A stretch of DNA of 64,000 nt from Cyclospora cayetanensis (GCF_002999335.1 NW_020312746.1:58501-122500); one strand, 5' to 3'; positions 1-12,881 are shown, numbered from the stretch's first letter. Numbers and translations are program-made. Notes: generated from the letters alone by a model not told the origin.

Positions 1-1725
1 CAAGTTATTGCTTGTTATTCTCATGACTTCGCTAAAGTCCAGCAGCGGCGCCCAGTGTGAGAAAAGCCTTGTTGGGTGTGGTGGGGTGTGAAAAGTGCAG
101 GCATCAATTATATATAGGCATCAATGTACTGTCCAGCCCAACCATTAGTCCTCGACGCATCTCACGAAGAGTGTTCATGACTTTGCTAGCCTTAGTAATA
201 TTATCTGGCTTAGGCGCCTACTGCAGTACGCCTAAACAGTGAAGTGTATGAAGGGCATCACCATCGTGGTCACCAACGCCCTATCGCCAATCCCCAGCAA
301 TGCAATTCGAGCTTCTTTTGAATACACAGGAGTCTTTTGTTTTGGACACCCGTGCAGGCACTAATTCTGCCCAAAACCAGAATGGCAGAAAGGTCGAGGA
401 CTACCGCGTTCAGAGTGGCACGCCATGGTTCAAAACAATGCGAAGACTCCGTCGCTTCTACACTCTGGCCTCCCCCTGCAGTGTTGTTTTTGCGGGAAGC
501 ACATGGCTGCGTTTTGGGGACCCTGCTGTGGTTCGCACTACAGTGCAATGGCTCTCTGGGTCTTGCTGGTGGCCTGAAATGCGTACCGCAGAAGGAAAGT
601 TTGCATTGTCGTGCCCACATTGTCATCACATAAGCCGCCTTCTTCTCTCGAACCCGGTCATTTGCAAAGCCGTCCGGTTCCTGAAAGGATTTGGATATAT
701 CTGGCTAGTGAATCTGTTGTCGAAGTGCCGTAAATCAAGGGTCAGAGTGGCATCTACGGTGTTCTCGCTAGACCGTGTAGAAGTCCAATTTGCTTCTGGT
801 TTCCCAGCTCTGTCACGGCTAAGGAAGTTCACCAATCGCTCTTTGATAGTGTATGGAAACTCAAGGCTTAACTAGGAGTGTTTTTACGGTTAGGCATCGC
901 GATTCCGCTTATCCATTCAGGGATGGCTTGCGGATTAGCCCACACATTGACAATAACATGACCACCGCGAGCCACCTTGGCAGATGAGTAGAAAGAGTGC
1001 GCCATCCACACTCTATGCATGATTTGCCACTACTTGCTTGCCAAATCCAATTGCTTCGCTTGTTTTTCTCCTGGGTGGTGAGCGGGTCTGTAATACGACA
1101 GCACATACGTCTATCCGTTGCTCTCCCTCGACATTGGGTCACAGGGATTGGCCCCTCTTGAATCCGGGCTCAAATCTCATAGTCCAGCGCCTAAGCTGCC
1201 ACCTCTAGAGGCAAAGGAATTCGAAGAGCGGCTGGCCAGTGCAAACAAATGTATGGGCAAAGCTGAAGACAAACAGGCAAAGAGTGATTAGAAGCAAAGG
1301 TCGCTTGTGTGTTTCGCGCCTGTAGCCTTGGTCCTGGTGGATCGGCAGGCCACGCGAAATACGTTAGAAGGCGGCTACATGAAGAAGTTTGGGCCAACTG
1401 GCTAACATTATTTGCCTCATCTTGCGAAATATTGCTGTTTGTTACTCTACCAACTTCCCTTGAAGTTTAACGTGCCATCAAACACAGTATTGGCTCCTCA
1501 AGAAAGTTTTTAAACTTTGAATAATTGGAGGTTTTTGCTGTGCTAAGAAATGACCTACGTGGAGGAGGAAGATCTGCAGGGCCTCATTGAAGCGCTGAGA
1601 TTGTGGACATTTGAGCGCCGGGGAAATACCAGATGAGAGTGCCTAGTGGAATGGGTGGGCGAATGCCATCCTAAGACTTTTACGGAGGCCCAGCTGCGTG
1701 CTTCGTTGCCCGCTGGATAACTCAC
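1..1725 (+). mobile_element. Decayed Ty3/gypsy retroelement (chromovirus-like pol remnant)
   Basis: Reading all three forward frames gives, in the order expected of a gypsy pol 3' half, pieces of known domains broken by stops and frameshifts. An RNase H-like piece lies at about 1-130 (KALLGVVGCEKCRHQLY resembles the ELLAVVWGVEKFRHYLYG block). An integrase zinc-finger end lies at about 550-625 (WWPEM then CPHC). Integrase core remnants run from about 680 to 1030, including NMTTASH followed by VERV, the usual TASHPQTDGQTERV block. The pre-chromodomain block with VPSNTVLAPQ lies near 1470-1500. A chromodomain-like end lies at about 1550-1720 (VEEEDLQGL, then LVEWVGECHPKTFTEAQL). The 5' part lies outside the window, and no LTR or target-site duplication could be defined. 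Chromoviruses have been reported in Eimeria. This copy is clearly non-functional. Confidence 0.72.
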
Positions 1726-3704
1726 AACACTGTTTGGCTAATTACGCTTGTCATCATGGACGATATTCCTCGCTCCCCTCGGTAATTGTCCTTCTCCAGC
1801 GCATGTTCTGCCTCAAACAGCTACTTTCAACCATGGTTCTTGCTTTAAGTATTCCCGGCTATCACTAAGACGTTTAAAATGGATGAAATTACACTACAGC
1901 AGCAGTGCCTTCGCGCCTTATAAAGCATCTCCTCATTCCAGTACACTTTGTGCACGCGCCACAGTCTACATCAAAGTCCCAGACAGACGCGTAGGAATGA
2001 TTTGAAGAGGAGGCTACCGAAAGTTTCTGCGCTTATATTTGAGTGTAAATAACACCCTAGCTGTCTGTTGTCACGTAGCAGGAGACTCGCATATTTCGGT
2101 GCACTGACGACGGCGAGCCATCGAGCCGGCGCGGTGGCGTTGTTTTGGCTTTCGTTGTTGGCTAGTGTTTGTGTCTTTCTTCCCATCAGATTCACTTTAG
2201 CAGTTGCTGGACACATTTGTTTTCACGTGTGTAGAGTTTTGATGTGTATATCTACTCAGCGGTGGGTACCGGGCAAAAAAACTTCCGGTTTCCCCCGTGC
2301 ACTTGATCTTCGATTAACAGGTGGGAAGCGCGAAGGCCGTGGGTTTGAAATGCGAGCGGAAGATACAACGGGTTAGCATAGCCTTCGACACATTCTACTA
2401 CAGATAAAATCAGGAATTCATGAAGAATTGACTGATGGCTTTGTTCCGTCCGCATATAGCTTTTTGCATAGTACTGTTTACTGAATAAAAAAAGACGGAA
2501 CAGTGTTTCGGACTCTGCTAGATGCTAGGTGCAATAGCTCTAAATACTCGGAGTGCTAAGAGGGTGAAAGTCGCTCGCATCTGAGCTGGCTCCCTTCCCT
2601 CAGCTCTGGGACTCAGAGGGGCGCGCACAAGAAAAGATGGAGGCCTTTAGAAAACATTTGCATCGCTTTCTATTGACTTGGCATTAGGTCAGTAACCAAG
2701 TGTCTTAACCACGAGATCACGGAGGGAGCGTTCCAAGGTTGCATTCCTACCTGGACAGGTGGGTGGCCAGGAACCCCCTCTTCAGAGAGGGGCCTGTAGT
2801 ATTCGATTAAGCTGCACAATAAGACACACTTTAAGACGGAGAAAGCGGATAGCCAGGCCACACTTTCGAAGCAGAACATAGACGAAAGGTCCTAGCACCC
2901 ACGCACAAAGTGCAAATCTCAAGCACCGTCTGTCTCGTTCTCTCTGTTTCTCGGTATTCGTTCACTGATTCCTCACCCTCTCTAGTCAGTGGTCTGTTTT
3001 TATTCTCTTTCTCGGTCTGTCCGGCCGTTTTACGGTGCACTGTCTTTAAATGCAGCAAAGGCTGGAACTTGTGAAGTGTGTGTGGAAACTTTCTGAAGTC
3101 GCAAGAGTACCAAATTCAAGATTTAAGAGTAGTTTTCAGCATAGAGCGGCGAATATTGTAATATGGTGGGGAAGACGGTACTCCTGCACAGGGCACATTG
3201 GCTTTTTGGTGGGGTTGGGGGCCTCCCCGGTAGGGAGGGGGCCCTTCGTAGGGGCCCCCTGTTCAGGTGATAAACGGGGCCCCGCAAGGATAAGAAGGTT
3301 TGTCTGCAGTTTCAGGCTCTGGAACTGCATTTCATACAATAGCGAGTTCGCAGCGGGTTCACTTTCTCTGTGTGAGTGCCAGTATCATCGATTTGATGAT
3401 CGTAGTGTTTTGCTGGTGTCGAGCGTCCTGCTGCTGGACGCGTGGAGAGTAGAGGACCCCTTTAACATCGACCCGGCAGCATTACACCACGGCACTCCGT
3501 TTTTGAATGCGCTGCAGCAGTCACACTGCTCGCGGCTGCCTCGCCGCAAAAGAGCAGCGTAATCCGAAAGCTGCAGGGGGGGGGCAGCTGCTTGTGTGGT
3601 TCTTTCCTTCGTGGAACTGCTGATGTTGACAATAATCGCGCGTTTACAACACCCGTGGGACCTCTTCACTAATACAGGCGACCTATTGGAGGCACCCTCT
3701 AGAG
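1726..3704. other. Spacer without supported gene
   Basis: Only short unrelated open frames are present and none shows a recognisable motif. The first part could hold the 3' LTR of the decayed retroelement, but no matching second LTR is in the window. A G/C-rich block with runs of GGGGCCCC type lies at about 3200-3290. The last few hundred bases must hold the promoter of the SNF2 gene. Confidence 0.5.
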
Positions 3705-4940
3705 GTGGCAGCTGTTTTTTGCTCGTGTGTTTTGCTGCCGGAAGCATGCCAAGAGCGCGATGAGGCTGAGAATTACTGCATGCTACCAGTGATGCAGTCG
3801 CAGACGATGCTGCAGAAAGAGCAATCCCAGCAACAGCAGATGCCGCCGCAGCAGCAGCAGCAGCAAGAACCTGCGGCAATTCCAGCGTCTCTGTTCTACT
3901 CACGTCAGGGAGATCCGCCTCATAGTTTGGGTGGAGGGCACCTCGCTGGTCCCTCTCAAGCAGGAGAAACAGTTTTTCGTTTTGGCAAGTTTGCGGGTAA
4001 GACATTTGCGTATGTAGCCGCAATAGACAGCAGCTACTGCCGATGGGCAGCAAGCCTACCAGGACCGACTGGTCAGCTTGCTGCTTTTGTCGCATATTTG
4101 CAGCAGCGGCGGCAGCAGCAGCAGCACTCCCTCGACGCGCATCAACAGAGCCATGAGCATCAGGCTGGCGCGCATCGGCAGCAACAGCAGCAGCAGCAAC
4201 AGCAGCAACAGCTCAATTTGCGGATATCACCCAGTAGTGGCTCCCTCGAACTTGCTGCTGTTGGCTTTGCTGCACCACGCGCAGAGGTGGCGTCTGCAGG
4301 ATCGACAGCAGCAGCAGCAACAACTATTACAACGGCAACAGCAGCAGCTCCAGCGGCAGCAACAACAACAGCTGTTACAACAGCAACAGCTGCAGCAGCA
4401 GCAACAACACCTATTACAGCAGCAGCAGCAGCAACTGCAGCGCATGCGGCAGTACTCGCCGCGGCAGGAGGAGCATATCCGCTGCAGCATCAATCGCTCT
4501 CCTGCTCGTTTAGTCAGTTTTCTGAGGTGGATGCTCCTGCAGAAAAAGGTGTTGCCGGTGCAAATATCGCGGAAGCAGGTGCTATTGTTGCTGCTGCTGC
4601 TGTTGCTGCTCCTGCTCCTGTCCCTTCGACGGCGGAGGATCTGGCAAGCGACTTCGACTTCGACTTGGATGATGCAATTCAGGGAGACTTGCAACCCGCT
4701 GCTAGTGCTCTGAGTGCGCGACGTCCAGCCTCTGGCCGCGAAGAGGAGCAAAAACGGCAGCAGAGCCAACAGCAGCTCGCTGTCTCGGCTGTCTCTCTGC
4801 ATGCTACTTCAGACACACCCACTGCTCAGGGGGCAGCTCTGCATTATCTGGACGGCTTACGCTACACGCCTCCTTCTAGCGGCAGCAAGGGGGGTGGCCT
4901 CTGCAGCGGCGGGAGTGTAAGCCCTAGTGATGGTGGTGTT

Positions 4941-4980
<40 letters not shown>

Positions 4981-5023
4981 CTCCGGTGATCGCCGAGGCC
5001 CCAGGGCCTCCCCCGGTGCCGTG

Positions 5024-5077
<54 letters not shown>

Positions 5078-5179
5078 GGCTTCCCCCCCTACCCTTGATG
5101 CCGGTGCGACTCCTTTGCACGTCGAAGTGTCTGTGGCGCTCGAGATTTGCGCCGAAGACAGTTTCCGAGTTGTTGCACT

Positions 5180-5212
<33 letters not shown>

Positions 5213-8200
5213 CAGGCGGCAGGGAGGCCCCCGAGGCAGCAGCAAAGGCGCTGTGTGGAGTCCGCTGCTGCCTTGGGCTGTTGGAAGCTATCTGCAAGTT
5301 CGTTTCTGCATTTCAGACTGTCGCTCTGCAACAGACTTTTGCCGCACCGCTGCAGCTGCCGTCGTTTTTCTGCGGTGGGACTGGTGCCTTCTTGGGGAGG
5401 TGTGGCTGCTGTTGTCTTTCAGGCGCTGAAAACGCAATGGATTTCCGAGGAAAATGACACACCAAAAGACGCGCTAGCAAAACGTCCAAGCAACAGCACG
5501 AGCAGCAGTACAGTGAACCCTGGCCCCTTCCCTGCCAATCGCTATCCTGAAGTTCTCGAGAAAATCAAGAAGGTGAGCGTTGCAAAAGGCTGCTGTGCAG
5601 CGCCTTTGCGGAAATGGCGTCTGTTGCTGTAGTTGCTGTTGTTGTTGTTGTTGCTTTTGTTGTTCTTGTTGCTGTAGTTGTTGTTGCTTTTGTTGCTGTA
5701 TTTGCTGTTGCTTTTGTTGCTGCTGTTGTTGCTTTTGTTGCTGCTGTTGTTGCTTTTGTTGTTCTTGTTGCTTTTGTTGCTTTTGTTGCTGCTTTTGTTG
5801 CTTTTGTTGCTATTGCTCGCTCTTGCTGTTGCTTTTGTCGTTGCTTTTGTTGCTGCTCGCTCTTGCTCTTGTTGTTGCTCTTGTTGTTGCTCTTGTTGTT
5901 GCTTTTGTTGTTGCTTTTGTTGTTGCCTTTGTTGTTTTCGCGAGGCGTAGAGGCGGATAGCGGGAGGAGCAGCACGCGGAGCTTTCATGGGTACCCCACA
6001 TACGTGGCAGTGGTATTGCCGCTGCATAGAACACCTCTGCCGATCGTTTGGTTGGACTGTGGAGTGTGGCTGCTGCAGCGCTTCACGCTTGTCGCCTTTG
6101 AGCCTATTCCATCATTCGTACTGCGAGCATTCGCTGCCTTCCAGCCCTTTGCAGCCGCTGCCGCAGTTCCTAAGAAAACGGCACTGGTGCTCTTGCGACA
6201 TAAATTTCCCCCTGCTCCGCAGCTACTGAGTCTGCAGCAACTTCAGCAGGCAAAACAGGCAGCTTCTTCTTCTCTCTCCGCCGCAGTCACCGGCAGCGAC
6301 TCCTTAGCAGAGGGAGGGGCAGTCAAAAAACAAGCAGCTCAAGAAGCGGCAAGCGCAGACGCCGCTGGCGTTGATGCTGCCTTGTATGCCTCGCTGCGAG
6401 AATTCCAGAGGCAGGGCGTGGCTTTCGGCTTGCAGCGTCACGGCAGGGTTCTCATAGGAGATGAAATGGGCTTAGGCAAAACTATTCAGGTATGCCACAC
6501 ATGCGCAAACATAATTTCTTCTACGGTTAGCGCACATATACATATATATATATATATACAGGCGTGTTCTTGTCTCACGCGACCACGTAGCCACTGGTTC
6601 CTCTGAGCTCCTTTATTAGCTGCCCCTGCACGGCAAAATCACCCCGCACACTTTTTCTTGCGCGACTTGAAATCTCTCTTTCTCTCTCTCGTTATGTATA
6701 TATGTATACACAGATAAGTATATATATTATATGTCTCCCTCTTTTGCCTTTCTCCCTCTTAGTCGATTCCACGTATCGTGCTTTCGTCTTCTCTCTCTCT
6801 TTCTCTCCCTCTTTTTGCCTTTCTCTCTCTTAGTCGATTCCACGTTTTATTGCTTTCCGTCTTTTCTTTCTCTAGAGCTTTCGCGCTGTTTGAGTCTGGC
6901 GGGCAGGCAGGCAGCCTATTCGGTCCTCCATAGCCTGCTCGCATGCTTGCGCGCTCTGTTCGACGCTGCTCGCCAGCTAGCCATGGGGAGTGGTGCACAT
7001 GCACAGGGTCTAGAGACTGAGGCAGTCACCGGCTTCTCTGGCTGATTACGTTCCCGCAGGCGCTGACAATTGCTGCGCATTACATGGAGGACTGGCCACT
7101 GCTTGTTGTCTGCCCTTCTTCCATGTAAGTCTTCCGCAGCAGCAGCAGCGCATGCAAAAGCCTCACGCAGAGCGCAGCTCGAGCTCACAGGAGGGGCAGT
7201 AGCTCTCTGCCTCACCAAACTGTTGCACGCAGGATGTCTTTGCTGTCATTTTCTGAACGTCTTTCCTGCCTGCCTACATGCCTAACTTAGCTTTGAAGAG
7301 AAGGGACGGGGTGGGAAAGCGCCTCTCGGATTTTTAAAGCTCCCTGTGTCTAAAGTAGATGTATGTGTGTGTGTGTAAACATTGCCTGAGATTCGAGGTC
7401 TTGCCTCCTGCCGTTTGCTGTCGTAAGCGGCCTTTTTCAACTTTCACACCTAGAGAACTGCACCATGCACGCTGCTGAAGCTGGTGCTGCTCGGTTTACG
7501 CGTCGTGTGTGGCATCTTTTTTTTCTGTAAATTCCTTGGCGCAAAAAGCCTGTGGTGTACTACTACCCTCGTCCTATGGATGCCTTGCCAACTCTCGCGC
7601 TTGCTGTTACTTCGTTCGCTAGAGCATCCTCCCGAAGACTTGCCCCTACCTCAGCCTCTTTCTGTGTCTGATTTTCGAGACTTTCTTGAGGCCCCTAGCA
7701 TCGGCACGCCGCATTCTTCGGGATTATTTTGCATGCAGCCGACCGCCTCTCCCACCTGCTGTTGTGCTGCGCTGCAGTCGCTTCCAGTGGCGAGATCAGG
7801 CGTTGCGATGGCTTGGCCACATCCTCACCCCAGAGCAGGTAGCTGATGTGCTTACCAGTCACAAGGTTGGAGCGAAGTTTGAGGACAGAAAAGGGAGAAG
7901 GGAAAGCGGGGAGAAGGGAAAGGAACGCATCCCAAACTCGCAACGCACATACGTAGAGAAAGAGAGAGAAACAGAAAGAAAGAAAGAACGAGAAAACGAG
8001 AAAGAGATGGAGAAATAAAGAAAGAAAGAGAGATAGAGATATTTGGGCAGCCTTGCTATGGTAGAGCGAAAGCACTGGAAAGGCTCGCACCTACGGTATG
8101 GGGGTTTTTCTTGCAGATCTGCATTATTCGGAACGGCAAGACGGAAATTTCGTCTCAGACGCGAGTGGTCATTATATCCTACGATCTGCTTGCCAAGCAA

Positions 8201-11200
8201 GAACGGTTCCAAGCGAACTACCAGGCAAGCCTCCGGCTCTTTCTTACCTGTAATTCATGATGGCTTTTCTCAGAAGATTTCCCGCTGCCTCTCCTCTCTC
8301 CACGCCAGACACGAGGACTGAAGGCTTGTGCTGTGGAAGCTGCTCTGCACATGCCATCAACCAGCTTCTCAAGAGACACGCCATCCATCACCCCCCTCCT
8401 CCCCTCCCCCTCCTGCTAACGCCGCTCTTCTTTGTTATGGCCCTGGTGTCTGTCTCTCTGTCTCTTCTAATGCAGTGTGTAATTTGCGATGAGTCGCACT
8501 ACCTCAAGAACCACCACGCTAAACGAACGCAAATGGTGCGGTCCAGGAGTTCACCTCTCGTGAATACCCCTGCCTACCACCCTCAGTGTCGTTTTGTATG
8601 TTTTTCGTCGAGTTGGGAGACGCAGCATGCGAGCAAGACACCCCAGTCTCTCCCCCTTTCGCCCCGTGGAAGGCGAGTGGCGGCGAGTTGGCTAGCCAGT
8701 GTCTCTTTGCGCAGCTGCGCTGTCTGCTGCATGCAGATCTGTCCAATGTTGCGGCACGCCAGACGAGCTCTCCTCCTCTCTGGAACGCCTGCGCTCAACC
8801 GCCCTGTCGAACTTTACCAACAACTCAACTCTTTGGTACGGCTCTCTCCGATGTGCAATCTCGAAAATCGGCAGGATCTGAGATGCACGAATTCGCTTCA
8901 TCGGCTTCAGAATCGCCGATCAACCGTCTCTGGATATGCTGCCTCTGCTTTCCAACCATTCACTTCAGCAGGCCCCTCTGGTGTCTCGCCAGACAGCCGG
9001 CTAGCTAGCTAGCTAGCTAGCTAGCCAGTTAGCAGCCAGTTAGGTAGCTGCCTTCCTTGAGAGCCAACCCTCCAGGCCTTTCTATCCCCTATCCTGCATG
9101 CGTTGAAGAGGTTTTCGCATATTTATGATTCTGAAAAGGTCGCGTTTTTTCCCTAAACCCCTACTCTTCCTCTACCCCCTGCCCCGTGTCAGTTGCTTGT
9201 TTCCTAAAGTTGTGGTTCTTGGTGTCTGTACAACGCAGCTGCCAGACCTCTGCTCCTATAGGGAGTTCAGTGATCGCTACTGTCTCCCTGTTTTCAACGC
9301 CTTCACGAAGCGACTTGAGGATGAGGGCCATCAGCACGAAGAGGAGCTGCATCTTCTTTTGAAGCATACCGTCCTCATAAGGAGGCTGAAGAAAGACGTT
9401 CTTACTGAACTGCCACCCAAGCTGAGGTGTTCAACTCACCGCGGCGCACTTCTCCCCTCTACTCCAAAGTTGAATAATAATCATACCCACGCGCAGGCCT
9501 CTTTTAAGCCCGTCACCCTTATTTGTCGACACTCAATATTTCCCTTCACGTCTCGATGCACCGCTAGCGACACAAGCATAGAGCAGAGACCTCTCTAGAA
9601 AGCCTGGAGTACAAATTCGCCTTTCCTCACCCTCACACACACAGCTATGCAACAACACACACACACACACAGCTATGCAACAACACACACATACACACAG
9701 CTATACACCAACACACCTACACCTACACCTACACACAGCTACACCTACACACCTATGCACCAGCGCACACATCTACATACACCTACATACACGTACACAG
9801 CTACACCTACACATCTACCCCTACACATCTACACCTAGACACCTACAGACACACCAACACATACCTACACACCAACACATACCTACACACTTTCGAGCGC
9901 TGTACTGCAGCCATGTCGACAGCAACGTAATTGTCTTTTGACCTTGTGAAGCATTGATTGTGTTTGGAGGATATTTCTTCTCGTATGCGCCATCCCTCTG
10001 CACAGCACAGCTCAAGACAAGCGCTTTGGCATCGTGTTTTGCATGCAGGTCTCGCATTCCGATTGAAATTTCACCCAAAGACTTGAAGGAGATACGGCGA
10101 AAACTGGCGGGATGTGACGTCAGCACACTTGTTCCGAAGGAGAGTGACGAAGCGGCAGGTGCTGGCACTACAGATGCTGGAGCTGCGCTTTCAAAAGACA
10201 GTGTAGGCTGCTAGACAGTGGCGTGTGGTGTGGTGTTGTGTTGTGGCGCGCGGGAAGCCCCTTGCATGCACACGGACGACGCCTAAAATAACGAGTCTTG
10301 CACCTTTGTGTTTCCTCGTTGCGAATCGTCCAAGAAAAAGAAACTCCCATCTGTATTTCTCTGTTTCTCTCTGTGTCTCTGTCTCGCCTAAAATAAGGAG
10401 TCTTGCGTGTCTGTGTCTTCCTGCTGCGAATCGTCAAAAAAAAATCCCGTCTTTCTCTATCTCTCTCTCTCTGTGTCTCTGTCTCGCCTAAAAAGACGAG
10501 TCTTGCGTCTCTGTGTCTTCCTGCTGCGAATCGTCTAAAAAAAAATCCCCGTCTCTCTCTATATCTGCCTCTCTCTGTCTCGCCTGTCTGCCTGCCTGCA
10601 GCTCCAACCGCCTCGAACAAGCCAGTCGTCTCACGCCCTCGTATCGGAGTTGTTCTCTTTGACGGGGAAAGCTAAACTGCCAGGCGTGTGCGACTATCTC
10701 TCGTACTTGCTGCAATACAACATCAAGTGCATTGTTTTCGCGCATCACCTGGCGGTTCTGGACCGCGTATACGAGCACATCACACAGACAGAGAGGAAAA
10801 AAGCGGTTCAGATTGACGGAAGGACTCCCCAAGATCAACGAGAATTTCGAGTCAGGCAGTTCCAGACCGACTCGGAATGCATGGTTCGTCAGGCAGCTGA
10901 GAACGCGCAAATAGTCTCTACAGGTTTCTGAAAAATGCCGCAGATACACCTTGTTACTGCACGAATATATACGTATATGTATATGTATGTATATGTACAT
11001 CTATATACATATATATGTATATAGATGTATGTATATATATATGCTGTGTGCCCTTTCCTGATGTGAAATTGTGCATCGGTACCAGAACTCGCTGAGTGTT
11101 TTTTTCTCGGCAATTTGGAGCCGTTGATATCTTTTGGGGCGACTTTATCTATCTATCTATCTGTCTGTCTCTTTTCTTGGCCACTGCGCTTCCCCATTTT

Positions 11201-12801
11201 TGTCTTGTTTACACGCATGCCTCCATCTCGCCTTCTGCGTCTGTCTAAGGATGCCGCCGTGCAATCTTCATACGCCTTCGTGTGGTGGTGTTCGTCTGCT
11301 CGTACGCTTCCGCGTGCAGCCTGACCTTCCGTATATATATATATATAAATACATATATTCATATATATATAGGAGGGAGGGCTTGCTGCTTCTCTCCTGA
11401 GGTGAAAGGCCTTCTCTAGGCGTTGCCTTCTGTCCTTCTCTCGGGTCTGTGTTTACACGGCTGCCTCGCAGGAAGCCTGCTGGTCTGCCTGGACCGCTCT
11501 CTTCTTGTTTCCACTTCTTCTCTAGCCTCGTGTTGTTCTGTCTGTCTGTCTGTCGCTTCGTATGCCTACTCGAGGAGGGCATCGAGTCCGCTGCCTCCCT
11601 TCCCTTTTGTAGTGTGCAGCTCTGCGTCTCGTCGGGATGCGTATTGCTGCCACGCATGCAGGTGGCAGTTTTGTCTATTACCGCTTGCGGACAGGGCCTT
11701 GATCTCACTGCAGCCGTAAGTGTATTTTGCCAGTGTATCAAGGCTCAGCAGCATGGCGCGTCGTTCCCTCTTCTCTTCGCTTTCCCGAGTGCACTTACGT
11801 ATGCTTGTATCTATGTGTGCACGCAAACACACATACATACATGCTTGCCTAGACATACGTGCATACGCACAAACTCCTCTGCCTGCCTGTCTGTCTGTCT
11901 GTCTACCCGCCGCACACGGCCTGCCTCAACAACTTCGCCGCAAACTCCGCACGTATGTCTCCGCTGTTCTGCCGTCGCCACTGCGCCTCAGGGAACTGTG
12001 GTATTCGCCGAGCTGTATTGGGTTCCAGGCTTCATTCTTCAAGCAGAAGACAGGTCTCACCGCATCGGAAATCAGCATCGCTCCGTGCAGATTCACTACC
12101 TTATTGGGGAGGTTAGGCTGCTCAGAAGCACGCAGACAGAGTGCTCCCATCCCCCGAACCCGGCTCCTAAGAAGGGCCAGAAGAAGATGGCTGGCTGTGT
12201 AGAGAGACTTCCCGGCAGAAAATTTCGCACAAGGCATTACTAAAAGTAGAGAATAGGGGGGGATGGGCGGCAGACTGGAGGCAAGAGATCGTGATACGGA
12301 GGGGCTGTAGTGAGCGGCAGGGGAAAAGCACATCTAGCGGCAGCCATGGAGAGGCGTGAGGACGCTCGACGGGGAAGGCCTCTCTCCCCGTTCAGGCCGT
12401 AGGTTTGTGCCTCTCTAGTCTCTCTCCTCGCAAGTCTTCTCGTAGGCTTTTGAATGAGCAGAGTGCGAGAATGTGTGCTCGTGATGGCTCAGAACACCAT
12501 AGACGACGCGGTATACCGCTTGCTACAGACTAAATGGGGGGTCCTGACGAGCACCTTGGACGGGCAGCAGCAGCAATTGAGCATCGAAACCTGCAGTAAG
12601 CATGCTATGCCTAGCCTTGCCCGGAGTGGACTCCCAGAGAAGGGCCAGGAAGAAACGCACGCGGCGGCAGAAGAGGACGACTCGATTGAGCCTGTTCAGG
12701 AAGTCATTTCCGACAGCGACAGCACAGGGAAACGGCAGCAGCCACAGCAGCCGCGGCAGCAGAGGCTGCTCCCGTTTCTAAAAAAAGCGAAAGTCAACTA
12801 A
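3705..12801 (+). CDS. SNF2-family annealing helicase, SMARCAL1/ZRANB3-like
   Basis: DNA-dependent ATPase of the fork-remodelling SMARCAL1/ZRANB3 type, expected in the nucleus. Exons: 3705-5297, 5423-5572, 6079-6489, 7060-7124, 7778-7865, 8117-8224, 8476-8535, 8737-8835, 9239-9426, 10049-10202, 10602-10883, 11662-11715, 11992-12111, 12493-12801. They join in frame to 1,226 residues. The N-terminus has a GK-x-TF-type module ([11 protein letters not shown], about residues 90-133), then long Gln, Ala and Ser runs, then a HARP-like segment across the first three exons ending in [12 protein letters not shown]. The helicase core shows GDEMGLGKT (708-716), DESH (810-813), [18 protein letters not shown] and [10 protein letters not shown] (1101-1110, followed by N where Q is usual). 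The tail QQRLLPFL (1213-1220) resembles a PCNA-binding PIP box. The 8224/8476 junction is GC-AG. The exact start Met and the first donor are the weakest points. Confidence 0.88.
5573..6078 (+). repeat. Intronic TTGTTGCTTTTGTTG-type microsatellite
   Basis: The second SNF2 intron is mostly (TTG)/(CTG)/(TTT) triplet units, about 5620-5935. It creates long spurious frames of Cys, Leu, Val or, on the other strand, Asn/Lys/Gln. The intron has donor GTGAGC at 5573 and acceptor CTGCAG ending at 6078, so the array is not translated. Confidence 0.8.
9001..9024 (+). repeat. (CTAG)6 tetranucleotide microsatellite
   Basis: Six perfect CTAG units lie inside the SNF2 intron 8836-9238. CTAG is self-complementary, so the array can form a hairpin. 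Confidence 0.9.
9640..9895 (+). repeat. Intronic CA-rich microsatellite
   Basis: Degenerate ACACAC, CTACAC and ACATAC units fill about 250 bp of the SNF2 intron between the exons ending at 9426 and starting at 10049. The array is highly strand-asymmetric (almost no G). Confidence 0.85.
10281..10583 (+). repeat. Three tandem ~100-bp minisatellite units
   Basis: Three imperfect copies each start with GCCTAAAA, carry GAGTCTTGC and GCGAATCGTC, then an A-run and a CT-rich end with GTCTCG. Units begin near 10281, 10388 and 10489. They lie inside the SNF2 intron 10203-10601 and end just before its acceptor, so they also supply its polypyrimidine tract. Confidence 0.85.
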
Positions 12802-12881
12802 TAAAGCGTTGATCACTTAAAAGTGTACCAACTTTCGTCTGTCGCTCGCTTTGCTGCCTGGCGTCTCCCCTATTGTGCCGT

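Noticed and set aside
4227..5331. Several long minus-strand and alternative-frame ORFs of Cys, Leu, Ala or Ser runs
   Set aside because: They are CAG repeats of the SNF2 first exon read in other frames or on the opposite strand.
5542..6034. Asn/Lys/Gln-rich minus-strand ORFs
   Set aside because: They mirror the TTG-type microsatellite inside an SNF2 intron and have no non-repetitive sequence.
9150..9165. CCCTAAACCC as a telomere-like seed
   Set aside because: A single short match inside an intron, with no tandem array.
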